Positions 35,727-51,785 of a DNA stretch of 64,000 nt are shown here, in pieces. Location of the stretch: contig QVRM01000301.1 in the NCBI GenBank assembly GCA_003439945.1, positions 1 to 64,000 of the forward strand, in the 5' to 3' direction. The notes under the pieces were generated by a model, which searched no databases, was not told the origin of the DNA, and worked only from the letters and a program-made list of their open reading frames with translations. The number at the start of each line of letters is the position of its first letter. Within the stretch, counting starts at the first letter, position 1. The stretch comes from Dermanyssus gallinae. Lineage: Eukaryota > Arthropoda > Arachnida > Mesostigmata > Dermanyssidae. Both the position numbers and the translations under genes were made by a program.

Positions 35727-36054
35727 CTTTAATGTTCTTGTCGTACCAGCACCCAAATCGTTACGCCGGCATGGAGAGGCCAGTAGTATCTATGACAGTG
35801 TCAAAACACGGTGCAAAGAACGCCAGATGTCGGCCTCATGAAGACGGAGACTCGACGACGACAACGACGACAACAACAAAAACAACAACAACACACAAGC
35901 CCAAAAGTGCTTCCAAACTCCGTCCCCTTAACCGGATAGAAGGTGAGTGAGATGCTGGGGTGCCAGTGCCCCTTTGTCATGAGAGGACAGACTGTTACTG
36001 TGGATACTGTCCCGCTAGACATACCGCACACAGCAGATATCACTACTAGTACGA

Positions 36055-36240
36055 TAACAGCAACAACAACAACAACAACAGCAACAACGACAACAATAGT
36101 AAAAACAATAGCAATAACAACAACAATAGCAGCAGCAGCAACAACAACAATAGCAATAATAACAACAACAACAACAGCAACAACAACAACAAAAAATACA
36201 ACAACAACAACAACAAAAAACAACAACATGAACAACAACA
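36055..36240. repeat. AAC-rich triplet block
   Basis: Imperfect AAC/AGC/AAT repeats; the Thr- and Val-rich frames here are artefacts. Confidence 0.92.
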
Positions 36241-36533
36241 GTCTTCTTGTTGAAGATTTGTTGACTTTCGACGACCGGCGACTTCTGCACTTTCAGCACC
36301 TGACTCTCTGCCTACTTCAAGTACTCACTCAATAGGTGAAACAAAGCGATCGCTGTTGATGTCACACTCACTGGTCGTGCTGGTTGGTAGTGGTGGTAAT
36401 AGTGTTGGTGGTTTGACGATGGTGATGTATAAACTTCGACCGCGGTCGTCGACGGACGACCGCCATTGTGCCCCGCACTTGCCAGCATCGCGTCGAACGG
36501 GGGACTAGAAAGGGGTATTGCAGTGTGTGTGTC

Positions 36534-36566
36534 GGGGGTGTCGAGGGTGGCGGGGGAGAAGGGGGG
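36534..36566 (+). other. G-quadruplex motif
   Basis: G-runs of 5, 3, 5 and 6 are separated by loops TGTCGA, TGGC and AGAA. This is a clean match to the four-run G-quadruplex rule on the plus strand, in a GC-rich stretch between complementary triplet blocks. Confidence 0.75.
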
Positions 36567-36854
36567 TAGTTGTGGGCTGGCTTGGTGATAGGTGGTAATG
36601 GTTAGGGTGAAGAATGGGGGACGAGCGGGATGGAACCTCGGGGCGGTATCGGGAACCACCACACCGACAAGCGACTACGTCGAAGACCACCATCACCATC
36701 ACCACCACCACCACCTCGAGAGAGGGAGGGTGGCGGGAGGAGGTCGTCAGCAGCTGCTGTTGTTGCCGTGATCGTCATCGCTTCTTCACTTCGCCTAGGT
36801 CTTCTTCATCCGCCATCCGCGTAGTGGTAGCAGTTGGAGTCGTCGTCGTAGTAA

Positions 36855-37010
36855 TAGTAGTAGTTGTTGTTGTTGTGGTTGTAGTTGTTCTTGTTGTTGT
36901 TGTGGTTGTTGTTAGTGTAGTATTTGTTTTTGTTGTTGTTGTTGTTGTTGTTATGATTGTTGTTAGTGTAGTTGCTGTTGTTGTGGTTATTGTTAGTGTA
37001 GTCGTTGCTG
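36855..37010. repeat. GTT-rich triplet block
   Basis: Imperfect GTT/GTA/GTC repeats, complementary to the AAC blocks on either side. Confidence 0.92.
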
Positions 37011-37246
37011 CGTTTGGGAGATGCCAAAAAAAAAGATATATATATATATATATAGAGAGAGAGTAGGAAATGTGGGAGTATGATCGCCACAGCAGCAGCA
37101 GCATCAGTAGCGGCATCTGGCGTTGTCGTCGTGGTTTTAGCATTGCTTGAGCGACGATGGCTGCAGCAGGTTTGCAGATGACAACGTATTTTAGTGAGAT
37201 ACCGAGACTCTCTAAATTGACGAACAACGACGATGAACGACGGTAA

Positions 37247-37305
<59 letters not shown>

Positions 37306-37365
37306 ACAACATCAAGAACAACATCAAGAACAACAACGACAACAACAATAACAACAACGGCGGTC
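37247..37365. repeat. AAC-rich triplet block
   Basis: Near-pure AAC at 37247-37290, then AAC mixed with ATC and GAC. Confidence 0.93.
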
Positions 37366-37389
37366 GGCACAACGCCTGGCTGTCTGCAG

Positions 37390-40300
37390 GGGGTATGCAG
37401 CTTCCATTCCACCCAAAGTGGGCTTCATGGGCTGAGCCAACGTGCGATCAAATTTTAGCGCTCACACCTCAGAATTGTATTTCTTCATTCATAATTTTCT
37501 TAATGATAATCATGGTAATAGTAATAATACGACTGCCTGCGTGTTCACAAAACAATGCTTACAAAACTCTGCTATAATCAATACTAGAATCCTTAGAATA
37601 GCATATAGTATGCTTTTATTTACAGCAAAAATAAATAATGAGAGGAGGCTGGCATGCAGGGATGCCTAAGAAGTTGCCTTGTTGTGCGATTGTACGGATG
37701 TACGTGAGGCGTGCAAACATATTATAGATGATTTTAGTTATTGCGATACATTTAGGTATAGACATTATTTCGATTCGAATATTGTTAGTGCGCATATCAA
37801 CAAAGCTATCAAACAGATTTAAGCTTAAAAGCTGTGATAGTTCCCACCCGTAACTCGTTGCTCCTAAATAGAGTTGCTAGCAACGGAAGGTTAGCAGCAT
37901 TGGCTTGATATCACATCCTTTAGAGAGCCCTTTTTTTTAAATGTTCTTGCGGTCTCCTCTGTCTGTCTTAGAGAAACGGGCGTCGTTTAGCTTTATCGTT
38001 GTCGATCCACTTTGGATTGTGCTAACGCTAAGAGCGCTAACTCCATCCTTACGTGTGGCCTGCCTCACGCAGGCTAGCGTTCTTCCATAGCCTCGTTGTA
38101 GTGATGGCCCGTTCACCCCCCCACCTCCCTTTAGCCATAGCTCACCCGTGGGAAATCGCGTCGGGTCGCGTCGCTAGTTTCAATATTCAAATTAGTATTC
38201 TACTTCTGAATTGCTAGCACGGGCTGTGCCCATTTCTAGACAGTGTTTCGCTTTCGCCTTCAGACGTGTCTCGTTCCGCCCGGCGCGCGACGCGAAAGTT
38301 GGGCGTCATCTAAATCGAGACGGAAAACGCAGTAGTTGTGACGGCTGCAGCGGCAGCAGAAACAGCAGTAGCAGCGGAAGACCCAACTCGGTACTCGGTA
38401 CGGCCGCAGTGACTCTCAATTAATAACACAACCTCATAGCAGAGTAGAACCTCTGTGCCAGCAGCAGCAGCAGTTGCAGAGCTACCCACAGTTGAAGCGC
38501 CATCCATTAATAATTGCTGGCTCGCATTAATTGCCCATAGTGACCGGCCACGAGCCCTGGAAAAAAATCGTATTAAGAGATCATTTTCTCAAATAATGGT
38601 AATAACAATATTAATAATAATAATAAGCATCATCGTCATCATCATCATCATCATACTAGCAGAAGTAAGAACCCCCTACCACCTGTGTGGGAAAACTACA
38701 CCTTTCTTTGTGGTAAAACGAAGATCAATCTTGTGTGAGTCTACCAAAGGGGACATTAGGTGTCGCTCATTCGGCCACACTGGCCCTTTTGTCATCAAAT
38801 GACTCCGACACCAAACGTGAAGAAAGTAGTAAACGCCTCCTTTTACCGGATTTAATTGTCTGCGGGGAACAACTTTAGCAGTCCACGAAAATGTTCAAAC
38901 TTCGGCTGCGAGAATGTTCAAACTTCGCTGATCTTGACAGCAATGTGATTCTCTTCTCTTTGCACGTGAGCCGGATTGGGCAGTCTGCAGACACATCTTG
39001 CCAGACGTGCTTGATCAAACCATTTCTTCATCGGAGCATCTTCTGAACAGGCTAAGCACCTTAATGAAAGAGAGCATGAAACGGAACCACGCGTCCATTT
39101 TGTCTACGAATAATTTACGGCGCGACCCTATAATATCTCTCACTCCGAATAGGATAGCCCTATTCGGCCAATGGCCTGCGGATTGTCCTCGACACTCAAA
39201 AAGCAGCCATGGCCATAACTAAAAGAAATATTCCGGCGACAATTGCATCATCATCATCATCAGGTCGGAATTGTCGTAAAAAGTGGCTTTGATTCAGCTA
39301 TACCCGACAAGCATCTTCTGTGTCGTCATACCCAGGATCACAAATTGCAGCGACAAAGCTAGCAAAGATATACTATGTGAAGCTAAGTTTTAAACATCGA
39401 TTGAATGCATACCTCCTTATTAGCGAGTCTGGCTTCGGGCAGGACTACTGACCTCTCCCCTACATAGTACGCCGGTTCACTAATCCAGTTTGTTTCCCTT
39501 GTAAAGTTGCTGGTTGAGGAAGCTACGCGGAATTGAGTACAGGGATGCCAAGGTGATCATGCCATTTGAGGTGTGCTTGATCCGGGTTCCTTCGTTTTAT
39601 TCCTTCGTGTTCCTAGATGCTGGATCATTGTCTGAATATATTTTTGCGTATGTTAACCAATATGCCTCTCCTTTAATTGGGTCCATACCTGCTATCTTCC
39701 TGTGCTCCTTGCTCCACTTCTTTAACATTACCTCCTTATATCTTTTTTTCATCTCTTATTTTTATAACTTCTCTCCGTCTAACTGAGAAATGTGGGCCTT
39801 CATGCCTTCAATACACATAGTTCTCACCCCAATACTACTTTCGACCGCCCCTGTTAGCCCACTGTACAATGACTCACCACCTTCCTCGCATAATACACCG
39901 ATGATACTTGGCGTCCTGTATACCACTATAATTCGAATGACCCCGCTAAGGCTTTCATTATTAATTACCATCAAGTCTATTCTCCATTATCTTTATATTT
40001 CTATTCATCCCATACTAATTGTATTCATGAAGTCCTGGTGGAACTTCTGCTGCACATAAAGTGTCTCTGTTACCACCATGCTATCTATTTGTTTCTATTC
40101 TATCTGCTGTCCTCATATTTCCCCTACCTGTCGTTGTGTTCTTTTTAGTGACATAACTCGACACACATCACAAAAATAACCTTTTTTTTACGTTGAACGC
40201 GATAAGATTAACAACAACGCACAAGGACGACAACGCTAGCGAAAAACAGTAAGGCCGCTGGCCGGCAAGTTGCTTATTGGTGCCACCTCTTGGCGCTCAA

Positions 40301-40454
40301 GTTGTCAAGGTCTAGCCCAACGGTTGCTGCTGCAACAAATAAGGCGGCAAAAAATCTAGTGCCTTTTCTCAACAAACAGCGGAAAATTGTCAGTTCTCCG
40401 TCAACCGCCCCATAGTTCTTGTTACGCAGCGGCCCGATGGTAAAGTTTTCGGGC
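37390..40454. other. No confirmed gene
   Basis: Unassigned DNA. It includes a GC-rich segment near 38.2-38.5 kb with CAG/GCA repeats, an ATC run near 38630-38655, and a short duplication of AATGTTCAAACTTCG at about 38890 and 38913. The remaining frames have no recognised domain. Confidence 0.45.
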
Positions 40455-40652
40455 TGACCCTCAGCCAAGATTTAACGTCTACGGAACTGTTTTGCTTTAA
40501 CCAGCCAAGATTTAACGTCTACGGAACACATTGCTTCATAGACGGACCCCCATAAATACAAATGTGCAACGGTGGGGCTCGAACTTGCGCACTTATGTGT
40601 CTCCTCTGGTTGCGAGACGCAGACTTAATCCATCATGCCACCGGGCTCGACT
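40455..40652 (-). repeat. SINE family 2, copy c with duplicated tail
   Basis: On the minus strand, the tRNA-like head starts near 40652 (GAGCCCGGTGGCATGATGG). The B-box-like AGTTCGAGCCCC and the family body follow. The 3' tail, CAGCCAAGATTTAACGTCTACGGAAC on the plus strand, is present twice with an offset of 40 bases. Confidence 0.82.
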
Positions 40653-44469
<3,817 letters not shown>

Positions 44470-44730
44470 TTGGATACAGAGAATACCACGCGCTGCTTAA
44501 ACACGATAGTGATTGAAGGTGCGAGAGAGACAAGGGCATCAAACACGGTCACACTGAAGGTTCACATTCAACGAAGCCGCAGGGGCAGCCAAGCATTTGG
44601 TGTTCGAGCTATCAGGAAGTGGAACACTCCTCCGGCCAGCTTGCGTTGTTTGAAATCCTTAAACAACATCAAAATGAATTTAACGTTTCACCCATTATCC
44701 TGTCAATTATATGTATGCAATGTTGCTTAA
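44470..44730 (+). mobile_element. LINE 3'-end relic
   Basis: An 86-codon plus-strand frame carries QAFGVRAIRKWNTPPASLR followed by KSLNNIKMNL. It matches the conserved C-terminal tail of CR1/L2/jockey reverse transcriptases (R...WN.LP..LR...SL..FK..L). No catalytic core is visible upstream, so it is a 5'-truncated remnant. It may belong to family C, but this tail segment is not preserved there for comparison. Confidence 0.6.
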
Positions 44731-46252
44731 ATTGACTCTCACATAGATAACAACAAAAGTAATTTCACAATTGTAACAACTAATGGCATTTTGCAGAAAA
44801 GGCTATTGATCGTGTCTGTCCGCTCTTGTGAAAGTGTCGACGTGCTTCATATTACATAACGGTGTTTATTATATTTATAATGTTTCAATTGTGCTGGAAG
44901 ACTCACTTAAAGTTTTTTTTAATATATCCGGAGAAATTAAACAAATCTGTTGTTTAAGCTTTGTTTTGCATTTCTCACTAGATAACTCTAGTACACATCT
45001 AAACAAATGTAGGTCTGTTTCAACATTGTTTACAGCACTTCTGGTAGAATAAGCTTTATTAGAAATAGCCCTAAAAGGAGTACGGGTTCTGCTGTAGTGT
45101 GTCAGAATGCTATCTATAAATATTCCATTAAAAAAAACAATATATTTTCATCTCTCCATATGTTCTCAGTGGTTGCCCTATAGGCAAATCCAAATATATA
45201 CATAAACTTAAGCCTAGTCCCCGCGCCGCAACCGTGTCAAAATTGAAGCACTTTTTCTTGATGGAGGCCCCTAAAGCCTTGTCTGTTCTGACATGTCGCT
45301 CTATCACTGAACGCGTTCTATTCGTGCATGCCCTCTTAATGAACAGAACAGGTCTCTAGGGAAAAACTGTAACTCAGAAAAGATTTCCTTTGATTTTCGG
45401 TCCGGGTGAGGTCTCGACTGCTACGGAGCCTCTGAAGGAAGCATATCTTGACTCAAAATGTGGCTTGCTGGAAGATCTTGATGTAAAATATGCAGGAAGA
45501 GCAACTGCCGTTGTAGGATAAGTCGATGCCTGGGGCTTAGTCGACTACTTTGACGAATAGAGCGTTTAGGTATTTTATGCTTACCTGCTGCGAGAGCCTG
45601 CTTTCTACTATGTTTTATGTTGCTTGACCCTGCACCCACCTAGTGCACACAGCGAAAAGCGCGAAGCGTGAAGACCCCTGCAATATTCAAATTGTCCATA
45701 CATTGTTGCACCTTGCTGCCAAGTGATCAGTGTCCCACTGTTTTTGCAGGTCACCTCCATTGTGCAAGTAATTGTTATCTGTTTCAATATCTGGAACTTG
45801 TAGCACAAAACAAGAGTTTTAGCATGCGTAACTTTTTACGTGCTTTGCAGATTAGAAACACCTTAGTCGGCGGAGCTCGTGAAACGGAGCAGCACGAAAC
45901 GTAATAGTAAGTTTTCTTTTAATATTTATTTTATTAACTGTATCGAGTTGAATCCTTCCTACGCTTTCTCTCTCTTTCTCTACAAAAAGTATGTCCGATG
46001 GGAAACTCTGCAGACATACAAGCACATACATACGCATACACAGGAAACATTTATTATCAGAATAGTCTTGTACAGTATCACCACCGTGACTTTTTCCAAA
46101 TTCCGCACGAATAGGTGACTTTTATTTGTATTGGTGATGAGAACGAACGACGAACTCGTGCTAAGAACTCGTGCCTCTACACGGTGTGCTCTACATGCCT
46201 GGAACACCGCCCAGGTGCCGAATACCACCGGTAGTGGCCACTCGTACCACTC
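44731..46252. other. No confirmed gene
   Basis: Unassigned sequence; short frames without domains. Confidence 0.45.
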
Positions 46253-47097
46253 TCACCGTCTCTTAAAATCGATAATGGAGCTTCTGTCGATGAAGAGTAG
46301 TTGTAGTAGTAGAAGTAGTCGCAGCTCTTGGTTTACTAACTGGCTACCGTCTTTTCCCTTCAGCGCCTTTTTTTCAACGGCACACCCGCTCGTCTCCGCC
46401 ATTTGTTCTATGTCCTCAGGAAAAGGAATTTTCTTCAACTCTGCCCCAATGGTCTTCACTTTGACTTCGATGGATCGCCGTCACATGGGCCGGTCGCCGC
46501 GCAAGGAGTCCGACATCGGCCACGACCACCATGACAACGAAGTGTCGAAGGCCTGCCCCACCCTTAATGTCTGCCAGTTAGCTGAGGGGTAACGGAGGTA
46601 CAAGAGAAGGAGGAGACAGGCAGCCAGACAGAGAGGAGAAGCGATACAGAGGAGCCCCAGACACACTGAGCGTTTCCTTTTGCTCACACACGTCTATTGG
46701 AAAGTCAGGTCGACGTCGTCGTCGTCATTGTTCGATTTGATGGCTAGATGTGGGTCCTGTACCCCCCCCCCCCCACGCACCACCCATGACGCTGGGGGCT
46801 TTTGGAGCAGCCAACTTAGTGGGCAGGCGGCTTCGCTTTCTGCCGGCACAGGGAGGGTCTCGTCTCTAAACGGAGACGGGGCAACCCGATCCTCCTCTAC
46901 GTTTAACTTCGACGCTTGCAAGCCCGACTGTACATCAAATGCCTTGGCGACTTGGTTTGCCCCAACTCCACTAGCTTCAACAGCTGCTCGCCGGCTCGCG
47001 TGCGCAGGGCGGCAGCGTCTCTGCTGCGTCCGGGCCGCTCGCCGCCGACTGTTGCTAAGATCGGTGTTGGCAAGGAGTAGTCGAAGAAGTCGGTAGA
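46253..47097 (-). other. Stop-depleted minus-strand frame, possible spliced gene
   Basis: One minus-strand frame from a TAG near 47098 to 46253 (about 281 codons) contains only two stops, TAG at 46694-46696 and TGA at 46481-46483. It reads GANQVAKAFDVQSGLQASKL, NVEEDRVAPSPFRDETLPVP, then an acidic run. After the first stop comes a hydrophobic, signal-anchor-like VCLGLLCIASPLCLAACLLL, and after the second IEVKVKTIGAELKKIPFPED. The sequence just before the first stop (CTGACTTTCCAATAG) looks like a splice acceptor, so the stop could lie in a short intron of roughly 100 bases. The region is GC-rich, which by itself lowers stop frequency, and a plus-strand frame is also open. No family is recognised. 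Confidence 0.25.
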
Positions 47098-48075
47098 CTG
47101 ACTAGTAGACCTCTCTCCCAGGTACTTTCCCTGGCACGACTCTCTCAGGCAGAGGCACCTCGAATTGGGTATGGATGTTCCACTCAGAGAGGAGCATTGG
47201 AGCCAGCTGCTACTGCTTCTGCAGCAGTTGCGCGGACGCTGTTTTACTACTACTTCGGGTACAGCTGCACCTTGCTGCCTTTCGTACATCATACACTGCC
47301 GATTCGAAACACGTCGAAATTCCTCAGATGCACGAACGAAGACGACCGAAAGCCTCGCTTTTGTCTCGTTCCTTCTTTCCTTTTCCGCCTTCTGCTCTTC
47401 GATTGGGCTTGACAGTGTTAAAGGTGGTAGAACGGCCATGCTCTACCACTATTCCTGAAATCGCACTTCAGTTACATCGCAAGAACGTAGGCTGCGCCGC
47501 AAGAAATGAGCACTTCACGCTAGTAAGCGACTCTGCCTAGAGCCAGGGATATGCTCGACCCGTTTAACATAATATAGATTCTGTGTAAAGTAGTATCTCT
47601 GCTTAACGGTCCGGATTTGGACAGTCGGACCGACACCACATTTAAACTATGGCTATCTTGTCTGGCAAATAGCTCGAATGTCCTCCAATCCAAGCAGTTA
47701 TCGCCGGAACAATTTGGTGTATCTTCATTGTTGTAACCTGTGTCAACCCCTTTCAATAAAGGCGCTAATGAATTGAAAACAATTTAACTCGAAGTAACTT
47801 AGTGTAATTCCAAAAGCTACTTAATTTGTTTTGTTTTTCTTTGTGTGTTTTTTTTAGTGTAAGTTGTTTCATTTTTGCGAGAAGAGCAGCGTTATTCTGC
47901 ATTTTAAATTGTCTCACCGAGTGTCAACGGCGAACTCTAGTAATGTCAGAGTTTATTGTAGCAACTAAGTACCAGTTTAATCGACAAACGCTGCTTGGGT
48001 TTTTTGCGCGACCTTTTCGTAAGAGATGGAACAATTAGAACGGACACCACAGAATGTGTTACAAGCACCAGTCTA

Positions 48076-48078
<3 letters not shown>
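47098..48078. other. No confirmed gene
   Basis: GC-rich until about 47.45 kb, then AT-rich. Frames on both strands (47165-47540; 47520-47756) show no recognised domain. Confidence 0.4.

Positions 48079-48107
<29 letters not shown>
48079..48107. repeat. TA microsatellite
   Basis: Short pure TA run upstream of a mariner relic. Confidence 0.95.
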
Positions 48108-48109
<2 letters not shown>

Positions 48110-48284
48110 AAACAGACCGACAAGTTCTGGTACTTTAAACTTTAGAAACTATCAAGGTCTTCTGGTTTGTTCTACTTGGAATGACCAACCTTTAGCTACG
48201 CGCAACCAAACGATGGCGGCGTTTGAGTTTGGTTCAAAGAAGTGAAGAAAACAAGGTTCGGCAATTTTCAAGAAGCCGAACATT

Positions 48285-49020
48285 GAAAAGGAGCGAATCT
48301 GCATAACGTTCTGTATTAAAAACCAAATTATTTGATCTAAAGTGGTGCAAATGTTACCAAATGCTCATGGTGATCAAGCAAAGTTCCAAAACACTGTGCA
48401 TACGTAGTACAGTCGATTTCGCGACGAACGTGGAGAGAACGGAGATGACCCTCGTTTGGAAAGGCCGCCGACGTTAATAACAGAAAAAAACGCTAAAAAC
48501 GTTCATGATATCGTACTCAACAGTCGCCGAATTACTACTAGGAAGATAGCTAAGAAAATGAAGATGCCTTATGGATCAATTGTAAGAGTCTTAACCAATA
48601 TACAATGAGTCAAAAAACTGGCAGCGAAGTTCGTTTCAAAAATGTTGAATTTCCAACCAGAATTAGCGCCCGTCGAGGAATGTCCGAAATTAACCTTCAG
48701 GCAAAAGCTGACGCTTTTGGTTTGCTTCCAAAAGTGAGTACATGAAACGAGTCATGAGTATTTGCTTACAACATTGAGACTAAAGCCCAATCCTCGCAGT
48801 AATGCTTCCAATCAGATGGTCGATCGAACAAAATCAAACAAACCAGATCCAACACCATAGCCCGTTTGACTGTCTTTTTTTCGACTACACACAAATTATC
48901 TTCTACGGGTTTTCACCGCCTGATTCTACGGTAAGAAGATGATTCTGCCGCCTGATTCTACGGTATAAGAAATGCTACCGCACATTTTTAAGAAGATTGC
49001 AAAAACACATCCGACGTAAG
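48285..49020 (+). pseudogene. Mariner transposase relic 1
   Basis: Degenerate plus-strand frames follow the whole mariner order. ERICITFCIKNQII and MLPNAHGDQAK match the first helix-turn-helix. FRDERGENGDDPRLERPPTL is the linker, and RRITTRKIAKKMKMPYGSIV the second helix-turn-helix. KKLAAKFVSKMLNFQPEL follows. A segment with Trp codons turned to stops corresponds to GDESWVFAYNIETKAQSSQW (first catalytic Asp mutated). The region up to 49020 resembles the sequence between the first and second Asp. At least five stops and several frameshifts make it long dead. It is a different mariner lineage from the one at 34217. Terminal repeats are not recognisable. Confidence 0.75.
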
Positions 49021-49940
49021 ACGACGTATTAACAATTATATTGAGCTCTTAAAAAAGAGCAATTCAACTCGATTCCGAAAGTCGCGTTTAAAAAGGGTTT
49101 GAAATGGGAGAGAGGATAGCACATGTGCATTGCAGCGGCAATAGTGTTTTTGAAGAAAACAGAAACACATTATATATATATATATATACACTGTTTGGCA
49201 CTGTAACAAAATGACACAAAACAGAAGCCTAAACTCAGGCTTCTGTACGACCAATGACACACCAAATTACAGGAAAAATGAGCTGAAATACTAAGCTAGA
49301 CTGTAGCTAGATTGTATCATCAGAAACGAGGTGATGTTAACGCATGTTCGCCGTTTCATCGCACGATCATCACAGAGCTTCAGCACTAGTTTGTAATAAG
49401 TCATGTCAATCTAACGAACATGTAACAAGACAGCTGTCGCAATGTCCTGTTTTGCTAATCCATCACGGTAGGCGGGCGTTCCAAATCATCATCGCGTGTG
49501 AACAGGACTGAGCTTACCGAGAGGAAGGGCTTCTTGTTCCTGCTCCCCAGCAGCAGCTTCACGAGCTGACACCTGGAGATAAGCCGAGATGCAATGCCCG
49601 TCACACCCGTTCTCACTTGCCGGATTGCAATTTACCAAGCATAACTAGCGTGTCTAGCGTAGAGTCGTCGAAGCCAAATCACAAGATTCATTAAACGCGG
49701 TGGTAGGTGACGAGGACAGTCTCCTAATAAGCGAACCAGTGTACAACTACTAGTGTGGCTCCTCACAATTTTCCACATATTCCACGACCGCCATCTACAA
49801 CTTCAACCTTCGAATTCAGCAGTCGTACTCATTCATTACTTTGCCCAGCTGTCAAGAGACACCTTTCCGGAGGGAGGGGGAGAGAAAAAGCTAAATAAAT
49901 AAGTAAAAGTTCAACCAACCAACCACCACAAATTACAATC
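49021..49940. other. No feature seen; TA tract at 49171-49188
   Basis: Unassigned DNA with one short TA run. Confidence 0.5.
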
Positions 49941-49943
49941 GAC

Positions 49944-50337
49944 GTATATATAGAGGGACAGTTTTCACTTCGTCACTTTGTTTCGGCGCCCACCGCGCCG
50001 TTCTACGTGCCTCTTTCTCATGCAAGCCAATAAGCCAGTGAGCTTGGAGTGGAAGGCGAATTTTGTGTGTTCGCTCATTCATGCCAACGATCGGCCAGGT
50101 CGGCGGTGTCCACCGACCTTAAGAAGGAGGTCCTCAGAGAAGCAACCGTTAGCCCTGCTCCGTTTCGAAAACCTTTCCAAGGAGAATCGGAGAACGAGGA
50201 AGCCAGGAAAGCCCGAACCGCGGATGCCAATGGAAAGGGCGCAAGCCAGCCAGCCAGCCAATCGCCGTGAATCACGGGGGAATTTGCAGCGTAGGCACAC
50301 TTCCGTCGTCAACCCCTCGGTTGCCCTCGAAGCATAA
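49944..50337 (+). other. TATA-box-like motif followed by an ATG frame
   Basis: TATATATAG at about 49945-49953 is followed about 30 bases later by TTTCACTTCGTCACTTTG, which could hold an initiator. An ATG at 50020 opens a 106-codon frame (MQANKPVSLEWKANFVCSL..., then Arg/Pro-rich) to 50337. A possible donor (CCAG followed by GTCGGCG) near 50099 would keep only the first 27 codons. No domain is recognised, and a TATA string is common in this TA-rich window, so this is weak. Confidence 0.18.
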
Positions 50338-51018
50338 CAACACGTTCAGTAGAAAGGTCGAAGTAGTGTAGGCACTAAGGCAGGCAGGGGGTCAGTCACT
50401 TAAAGAGGTCTCTTACGGATCTTCGACACCGTGATCGTCCACCTCTCTCTTTCTCTGTCTGACTAGACTATGGTCTAACGACTACTGCTAGTGGTACTTT
50501 TACTACTGTCGCTACTACTGAGTCTGTCCTTGCTCTGTAATGGTGGCCAGAAAGTTGAAAGCAGGTATCATTAGGTCAGCTGCTCTAAACACAGGTCTAA
50601 CTGTTATGTGCCTTTTTTTTAATGATTGGGCACATACGTGTTCATTGCTTTAAAGCGCAAGTGGTGAGCTCTGACATGGCTGCCACACTACAGTTCGTCG
50701 TTGTTTAAAAACAGTTTTTTATTGTGAATAATTGTAGCGTTTAGAAGCGTTACGTAAAGAGCCAGTATATAGTGTAAAATCCATATATGCCATGCCTGTT
50801 AGTGTATATATACTTTCGAATACCAGATACTTAATTTCTGCTACGACCACTTAGTCAATGTACATATGGCTCGAGTACCGTTAATATTCAAATTACTACT
50901 CCGTTGCTTCGGTGTATTACGGCCAAGTTGTACTGTGTAAAATATTACCGAACGACCCTATAACTACGCACTCATTAAGTAAACTCATCACTTCGATCCT
51001 GTCTACCTAGCCGACGGT

Positions 51019-51023
<5 letters not shown>
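50338..51023. other. No feature seen
   Basis: Unassigned DNA. Confidence 0.5.

Positions 51024-51079
<56 letters not shown>
51024..51079. repeat. TA microsatellite
   Basis: About 56 bases of pure TA. Confidence 0.97.
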
Positions 51080-51082
<3 letters not shown>

Positions 51083-51248
51083 TGTGCTATCTTGAAATGC
51101 AAGCTTTACAAGTCACCAATCGAAGTCAACAATGCGCAATCATTTTAGACCTCAACCGTCGATGTTTTCACAATCCTTTAAAATCGATCCGCCCAAATAA
51201 TGTAATGATCCCTCGTAATTTTAAGAAAACATTAGATATGATATGTGT

Positions 51249-51430
51249 ATCTAAGTGGTGGCGCGGCCTAACGACGCTTGTTGACTCCCGGCGTTGATTG
51301 AATTTTCCATGAGCAATGCTGATTGAGGGTAGGTAATAGGCCACACCGCTGAGAGTCAGCAACCATGCTGCGCTCACAAAGACTGTCGGGGAAACCCTAG
51401 ATATCTAACATATCCGTTTATGCTGCTGCC
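51249..51430 (+). repeat. SINE family 3, copy b (degraded)
   Basis: GTGGTGGCGCGGCCTAACG is a degraded head. GATTGAATTTTCCATGAGCA and CACACCGCTGAGAGTCAGC are body sequences, and GTCGGGGAAACCCTAGATAT begins the tail. The B box is decayed (GACTCCCGGCG). Confidence 0.78.
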
Positions 51431-51684
51431 TTAAGAACCCTGATATAAAATGGTGCGTATTCGTACATGTCGAGTCCGATTTTATCCATTTATCCATTAT
51501 CGATCGATTTTAATTCATAATAGATAACAAATAATGTTTCATTTGTTCACAATTTACGGCCCCGGGTTAGAGAGTGGATAGATTAAAAGTAGTTTGCTAA
51601 GAATCACATCCTGAAGTAATTTCGTCGTCATCGCATTGTGTGTTAGAAAAAGCGACGGTTTCGTTCGTTAAGTTTTCCGTCATT

Positions 51685-51785
51685 ATATTATAGCAATTAC
51701 AATTATATTTATTATAGCAATTACAATTATATTACAATATATTATAGCATTATATTATAGCAATTACAATTATATTACAATAGCA
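51685..51785. repeat. AT-rich tandem repeat
   Basis: Three to four imperfect copies of a unit containing TATTATAGCAATTACAATTATAT. Confidence 0.85.

Noticed and set aside
36614..37372. Long Val-, Thr- and Leu-rich frames
   Set aside because: They are produced by GTT/AAC blocks.
46481..46483. Selenocysteine codon at the in-frame TGA
   Set aside because: No homology to a selenoprotein and no recognisable selenocysteine insertion element downstream; a spliced or decayed gene explains it better.
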